DNA of 64,000 bases from an uncultured bacterium (GTDB lineage: Bacteria; Muiribacteriota; Ozemobacteria; Ozemobacterales; Ozemobacteraceae). Shown here piece by piece: positions 60,457 to 64,000 of the stretch (position 1 is the first letter of the stretch; every line of letters starts with the position of its first letter). The stretch lies in assembly GCA_937949615.1 (NCBI GenBank), contig CALEDQ010000008.1, forward strand, positions 372,001 through 436,000, written 5' to 3'. Under the pieces are notes generated by a model. The model saw only the letters and a program-made list of their open reading frames with translations. It was not told the DNA's origin and made no database searches. The translations under genes were made by a program, and so were the position numbers.

Positions 60457-63270
60457 ATGAGCAACAAAAAGATCCTGCTCCCGGAAAGCAACATCAAGGA
60501 AAGAAGCCGGGGTCGCAGCAAACCAGCCCCTGAAGAGGCAACCCAGGAGCGACGGGCTGCCCCGCCAAGGCAACGTGCCGCTGCACGGCCGACACGCGGC
60601 AACACCAGAACCATGCCGATGGTTACCGACATCCGACAGCGAAACGAAGCTGTCGGTCTTGTGCTTGTAGGCATCAGCGCCTTCTCTCTCTCGCTGATTC
60701 ACTATATCAGCTCATCAAAAATCCCCGGTATCATCAACGCGACCATGATCTATCTTGGTGTCGGCGTTTACATTCTTCCGGTTCTGGTGGGTCTGATGGG
60801 TATCCAGCGCTTTCTCGAAAGACCTTTTCAGAATCTGGGCTGGCGTCTGGCCGGCTGCTTTGGCGTCATGACCTTTGGCCTCGGCCTGCTCGGTCTTGAA
60901 GGCGGCAAAGTCGGGGTTCACACCTTTGAACTGTTCGCTGGCGTTTTTGGCCCGGTGCCGAGCAAAATCCTCTTTGTCTCACTCGTTCTCTCATCGCTGA
61001 TCTTTGCCCTCGACATTCTCTACAAAGACGTTCTGGCAGCGACTCTCGTCGTCGCCAGCCTGCTTACCCGCCTCGCTTTTTTCACCTGGGAAGTCACACT
61101 TTCTCTGCTTTCGATGCTCATCGGAGCAGTGAAAACTACTGGCGATCTCATTGCCGCAGTGATCGGGCGCATCAAAAAAACCTGGGAAGAACAGGAAATC
61201 GATCCGGAAGGTCATCTTGGCAAGCTTCTTTCTTTCAGACCCAGAGTGCCGGCTGCTACCGACGAGCTTTGCGAAGAAGCAGTGTCGGCCGGTTCTTCAT
61301 CAGCAGCCTACAGTAGAGATGAAGAAGAAGCCACGATAATTCCCGAACCCAAGTGCTGGCAGGAAGAAATAAAAGGCAACGCAAACCCCTCCCCCACCCC
61401 ATCGGTATCTGAAAAAACAGCGGCGAGCGGTCTTGTCGGTGTTTCAGTACAGGTTGCCACGTTTGCCAGTGAATGCATTTACACACCTGCGCCCACAGTC
61501 GATGCCGGCGCCGGGCAGGTAAAACCGGCAAAAGAAGAAAACGGCAGCGACGAAGAACTTCAGGTTCTGGTTCGCTTCGAAGACGAAGAATACGAAGAAG
61601 AAGATGACGATGAAGAAGATGTAGATTCAGAAGACTGCGAAGAGCTCGAAACCGGTAATGCCAATGGGGCACCCGGCGCGGTAAACCTGAAGAGTGGCGT
61701 ACAAACAGTTTCTCGTGAAACAAATCTTAAAGAGGAACCCGTTTATCTCGATGATAACCCGATTGACCACGAGCTGAAAAAAGAGGTGCACGAAAAGCGT
61801 CTCGAAAAAGTCAACCGCCATGCCGATGCACAGCTTCCGCCGCTTGAACTGCTCAAAGTGCCGCCGCCGCGCGACACTTCAGAAGCAAAATCAAGCCTGC
61901 AGGAACGTTCGGCGTTTCTCCTGAAAACTCTTGAAGATTTTGGCATCAAGGCAACTGTCACTGAAATCGTCGAAGGCCCCGCGATTTCGCGGTTTGAGCT
62001 GAAACCGGCTCCCGGTGTGAAGGTATCGAGAATCACCACCCTTACCGAAGATATCGCACTGGCAATGGGCGGCCTGCAACTGAGAATCGAAGCGCCAATT
62101 CCGGGCAAACCCGCACTTGGCATCGAAATACCGAACCCAAAGCCGACACCGGTCTATTTCTACGATCTGATCAAGAACGACAAATTCAAAACCAATCCGA
62201 TTCCGCTGAACCTGGCCCTCGGGGTAACCATAAGCGGTCAGCCGGTTTTCGCAGACCTGGCCGACATGCCGCATCTGCTCATCGCCGGTTCGACCGGCTC
62301 GGGCAAATCGGTCTGCGTCAACACCATCATTGCCAGCATCCTGTTTCAGGCCCGTGCCGACCAGGTTAAATTCGTGATGATCGACCCGAAGATGGTCGAA
62401 CTCTCAAGTTACAACGGGATTCCGCATCTCATCGCTCCGGTGGTTACCGAACCCGAAAGAGCATCTGCCGCTCTTGCCTGGGCTGTCGAAGAAATGGGCC
62501 GCCGCTACGAAATTCTCGCCAGATGCGGCTGCAAAAAAATCACCACTTATAACGAAGAACTTGAAAGACTGAAAAACGATGTCGACGCCGACCTTGAAGC
62601 GATGCCGTTCATCGTCATCATCATCGACGAGCTTGCCGACCTGATGATGACCGCTTCGGCCGAAGTCGAAGGTTCGATCTGTCGCCTCGCCCAGATGGCC
62701 CGCGCGGTCGGCATGCACCTGATTATCGCCACCCAGCGCCCGTCGGTCAATGTTCTTACCGGTCTGATCAAAGCGAATCTTCCGACAAGAATTGCTTTTT
62801 CGGTAGCATCTGCAGTAGACTCCAGAACAATTCTCGACGCCAAGGGTGCCGAAAGTCTTCTCGGAAAAGGCGACATGCTGTTCATTCCGAAAGGCCGCAA
62901 CAAGCCTCTCAGACTGCAGGGAGCCTTCGTGTCAGACCGTGAACTGATGGACCTTGTCGAATTTGCCAAGACGCAGGGACAGCCCGAATATATGGATATC
63001 GCGCCGATCCGCTCTGAAAGTGACGATGACGATGACGACGATGATGAAGCAGAAAGCGGCGACTCTGATTCCTCTCTGATAGAACAGATTTACCGGTATC
63101 TTGAGACTCAGGAAAAAACTTCGACAAGTATGCTGCAAAGAAAGTTCAGAATCGGTTATAATAGGGCGGCCAGAATTATGGATCAGCTGGAAGAAAAAGG
63201 GCTGGTCAGCCCAATGGATGGATCAAATAAACGTAGAGTTCTCATCGGAAGGAGTAGCACTCAGGTATGA
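60457..63270 (+). CDS. ftsK: FtsK/SpoIIIE DNA translocase
   Basis: 937 residues. Four membrane helices in the first about 215 residues, a very acidic linker (EEDDDEEDVDSEDCEEL near 375-395), an alpha/beta DNA-motor with Walker A GSTGSGKSVCV (near 611) and Walker B FIVIIIDELADLM, an Asp-rich stretch (about 850), and a gamma winged-helix end (MLQRKFRIGYNRAARIMDQLE) that reads orientation sequences. It clears chromosome DNA from the division septum. Overlaps the next start by 4 nt. Confidence 0.95.
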   Translation: MSNKKILLPESNIKERSRGRSKPAPEEATQERRAAPPRQRAAARPTRGNTRTMPMVTDIRQRNEAVGLVLVGISAFSLSLIHYISSSKIPGIINATMIYLGVGVYILPVLVGLMGIQRFLERPFQNLGWRLAGCFGVMTFGLGLLGLEGGKVGVHTFELFAGVFGPVPSKILFVSLVLSSLIFALDILYKDVLAATLVVASLLTRLAFFTWEVTLSLLSMLIGAVKTTGDLIAAVIGRIKKTWEEQEIDPEGHLGKLLSFRPRVPAATDELCEEAVSAGSSSAAYSRDEEEATIIPEPKCWQEEIKGNANPSPTPSVSEKTAASGLVGVSVQVATFASECIYTPAPTVDAGAGQVKPAKEENGSDEELQVLVRFEDEEYEEEDDDEEDVDSEDCEELETGNANGAPGAVNLKSGVQTVSRETNLKEEPVYLDDNPIDHELKKEVHEKRLEKVNRHADAQLPPLELLKVPPPRDTSEAKSSLQERSAFLLKTLEDFGIKATVTEIVEGPAISRFELKPAPGVKVSRITTLTEDIALAMGGLQLRIEAPIPGKPALGIEIPNPKPTPVYFYDLIKNDKFKTNPIPLNLALGVTISGQPVFADLADMPHLLIAGSTGSGKSVCVNTIIASILFQARADQVKFVMIDPKMVELSSYNGIPHLIAPVVTEPERASAALAWAVEEMGRRYEILARCGCKKITTYNEELERLKNDVDADLEAMPFIVIIIDELADLMMTASAEVEGSICRLAQMARAVGMHLIIATQRPSVNVLTGLIKANLPTRIAFSVASAVDSRTILDAKGAESLLGKGDMLFIPKGRNKPLRLQGAFVSDRELMDLVEFAKTQGQPEYMDIAPIRSESDDDDDDDDEAESGDSDSSLIEQIYRYLETQEKTSTSMLQRKFRIGYNRAARIMDQLEEKGLVSPMDGSNKRRVLIGRSSTQV

Positions 63271-64000
63271 CCAAGGAAATATGCCCTTTTCTGGGTAAAC
63301 TGAGAGAAGACAGCCGGGCGGGAGGCACCTGCATCCAGGAACAGTGCATGTTCTGGCATGCCCAGGATTCGAGATGCATTTTTCTCGAAATCGGCACCGC
63401 CTCACGCGAATACCTCGAGTCGCTGAAAAAACTTGCCGAGCAGAACGAACTGCTCGCGCTGCGCGACCGCGCCAGCCTTTTCACCAACGATGAAAAAACC
63501 GAACGGGTCAACCTTTACATTGGCCAGGCCGGCATTCTCAAAAACAAGGGCAACTTCACCAAAGCCCTGCTCGATTACAAGAAGGCCCTGATTCTCGCCC
63601 CCGAGAACCCGGCTATTCATAAGGCTCTTGGCGACATCTATTCGGTTCAGGGAATTCTTGACGAATCGATTTCATCATACCGTCAGGCGCTCAAAAAGCT
63701 GCCCGAAGACGGCGAAACCTGGATCAGGCTGATTCTGCAGTATCGCGCCCTGTGCGCCAATCTGCCCGACCGCGAAATGCGCCACAGTGAGATCATCGAA
63801 AAGATTCGCGAAGAGCTGCGCAGCATCGAAAGCGAATCGATGGCCAACTGCATCATGGGCAACGCCTACCTGATTCTGCACGCCCAGGATGTCGAAAAAT
63901 TCAAGACTCAGCGCGCTGAAGCACGTCTGATGATGGAAAGGGCCATCGAGATCAACCCGGCCAATCTCTGGGCCAATCTGGGCCTCAAAGATCTGTGCAT
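63267..64000 (+). CDS. TPR-repeat protein with N-terminal cysteine cluster (partial)
   Basis: Runs off the right edge; 244 codons visible. ATG 63267 overlaps the ftsK stop (ATGA), SD GGAAGGAG about 12 nt upstream. Four cysteines at the start (CPFLG, then TCIQEQC and SRC) could hold a metal or Fe-S cluster. From about residue 80 there are TPR helices (YIGQAGILKNKGNFTKALLDYKKAL; PAIHKALGDIYSVQG; LDESISSYRQALKKL). Likely a scaffolding protein co-expressed with ftsK. Confidence 0.82.
   Translation, partial: MTKEICPFLGKLREDSRAGGTCIQEQCMFWHAQDSRCIFLEIGTASREYLESLKKLAEQNELLALRDRASLFTNDEKTERVNLYIGQAGILKNKGNFTKALLDYKKALILAPENPAIHKALGDIYSVQGILDESISSYRQALKKLPEDGETWIRLILQYRALCANLPDREMRHSEIIEKIREELRSIESESMANCIMGNAYLILHAQDVEKFKTQRAEARLMMERAIEINPANLWANLGLKDLC

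Noticed and set aside
1..64000. CRISPR arrays, tRNA and rRNA genes, IS transposases, integrases
   Set aside because: No regularly spaced repeats, no TPsiC-like clover-leaf segments and no transposase or tyrosine recombinase frames were recognised on reading both strands; faint examples could have been missed.

Overview
The window reads as a chromosomal segment of a Gram-negative, motile or surface-moving, probably anaerobic bacterium with heavy investment in signalling. Most of it is moderately GC-rich, tightly packed, with frequent 1-4 nt gene overlaps. Diderm features are signal peptides, periplasmic-type sensors, a substrate-binding protein without a lipobox and UppP. An electron-confurcating type EtfBA-lactate dehydrogenase cluster points to anaerobic metabolism. 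No rRNA or tRNA is present, so taxonomy cannot be fixed. The gene mix would suit a deep-branching phylum such as Candidatus Riflebacteria, but that is a guess.

Layout. 0-4.4 kb: the end of a hybrid histidine kinase, an unusual cNMP-binding/MshEN/PilT ATPase fusion, then a minus-strand pair of RsbW-like kinase and receiver-SpoIIE phosphatase. 4.8-13.2 kb: a plus-strand chemosensory operon, STAS-CheA(2x CheW, REC)-MCP-CheW-CheB-CheR. With the divergent pair it contains all parts of a partner-switching circuit. 13.3-17.4 kb: etfB-etfA-FAD lactate dehydrogenase. 17.4-20.7 kb: periplasmic binding protein plus hybrid histidine kinase. 20.9-24.3 kb: a C26 glutamine amidotransferase-like hydrolase, a DUF1287 protein, glycerate kinase and a membrane protein. 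24.3-30.1 kb: two giant tandem membrane SpoIIE phosphatases. 30.2-35.1 kb: a 2-hydroxyacid dehydrogenase (possible partner of the glycerate kinase), a methyltransferase and two secreted proteins of uncertain role. 35.2-39.7 kb: sbcC-sbcD.

39.7-48.4 kb is a visibly AT-richer accessory island with every gene on the minus strand: GNAT, membrane proteins, an orphan antitoxin, a HEPN-type protein, a ParE/Phd-type toxin-antitoxin pair with a palindromic operator, tandem paralogues, and a two-gene TIR module. The right part (46.27-48.36 kb) has the structure of an integron cassette array: sites with RYYYAAC...GTTRRRY-type ends bound two diverged copies of one small cassette, and between them sits a cassette carrying the TIR gene and a small translationally coupled partner. 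No integron integrase is in the window. This cluster of attC-like sites without an integrase, loaded with defence-type genes, is the most notable thing here.

48.4-64 kb returns to core-like content: a HAMP-terminated sensor, metallophosphoesterase, ZIP transporter, zinc-ribbon membrane proteins, PsuG, a 1.2 kb AT-rich gene-free stretch ending in two back-to-back terminators, a Lys/Ala-rich anchored protein, EF-P with an Asn at the modified-lysine position, UppP, FtsK and the start of a TPR protein that runs off the end.
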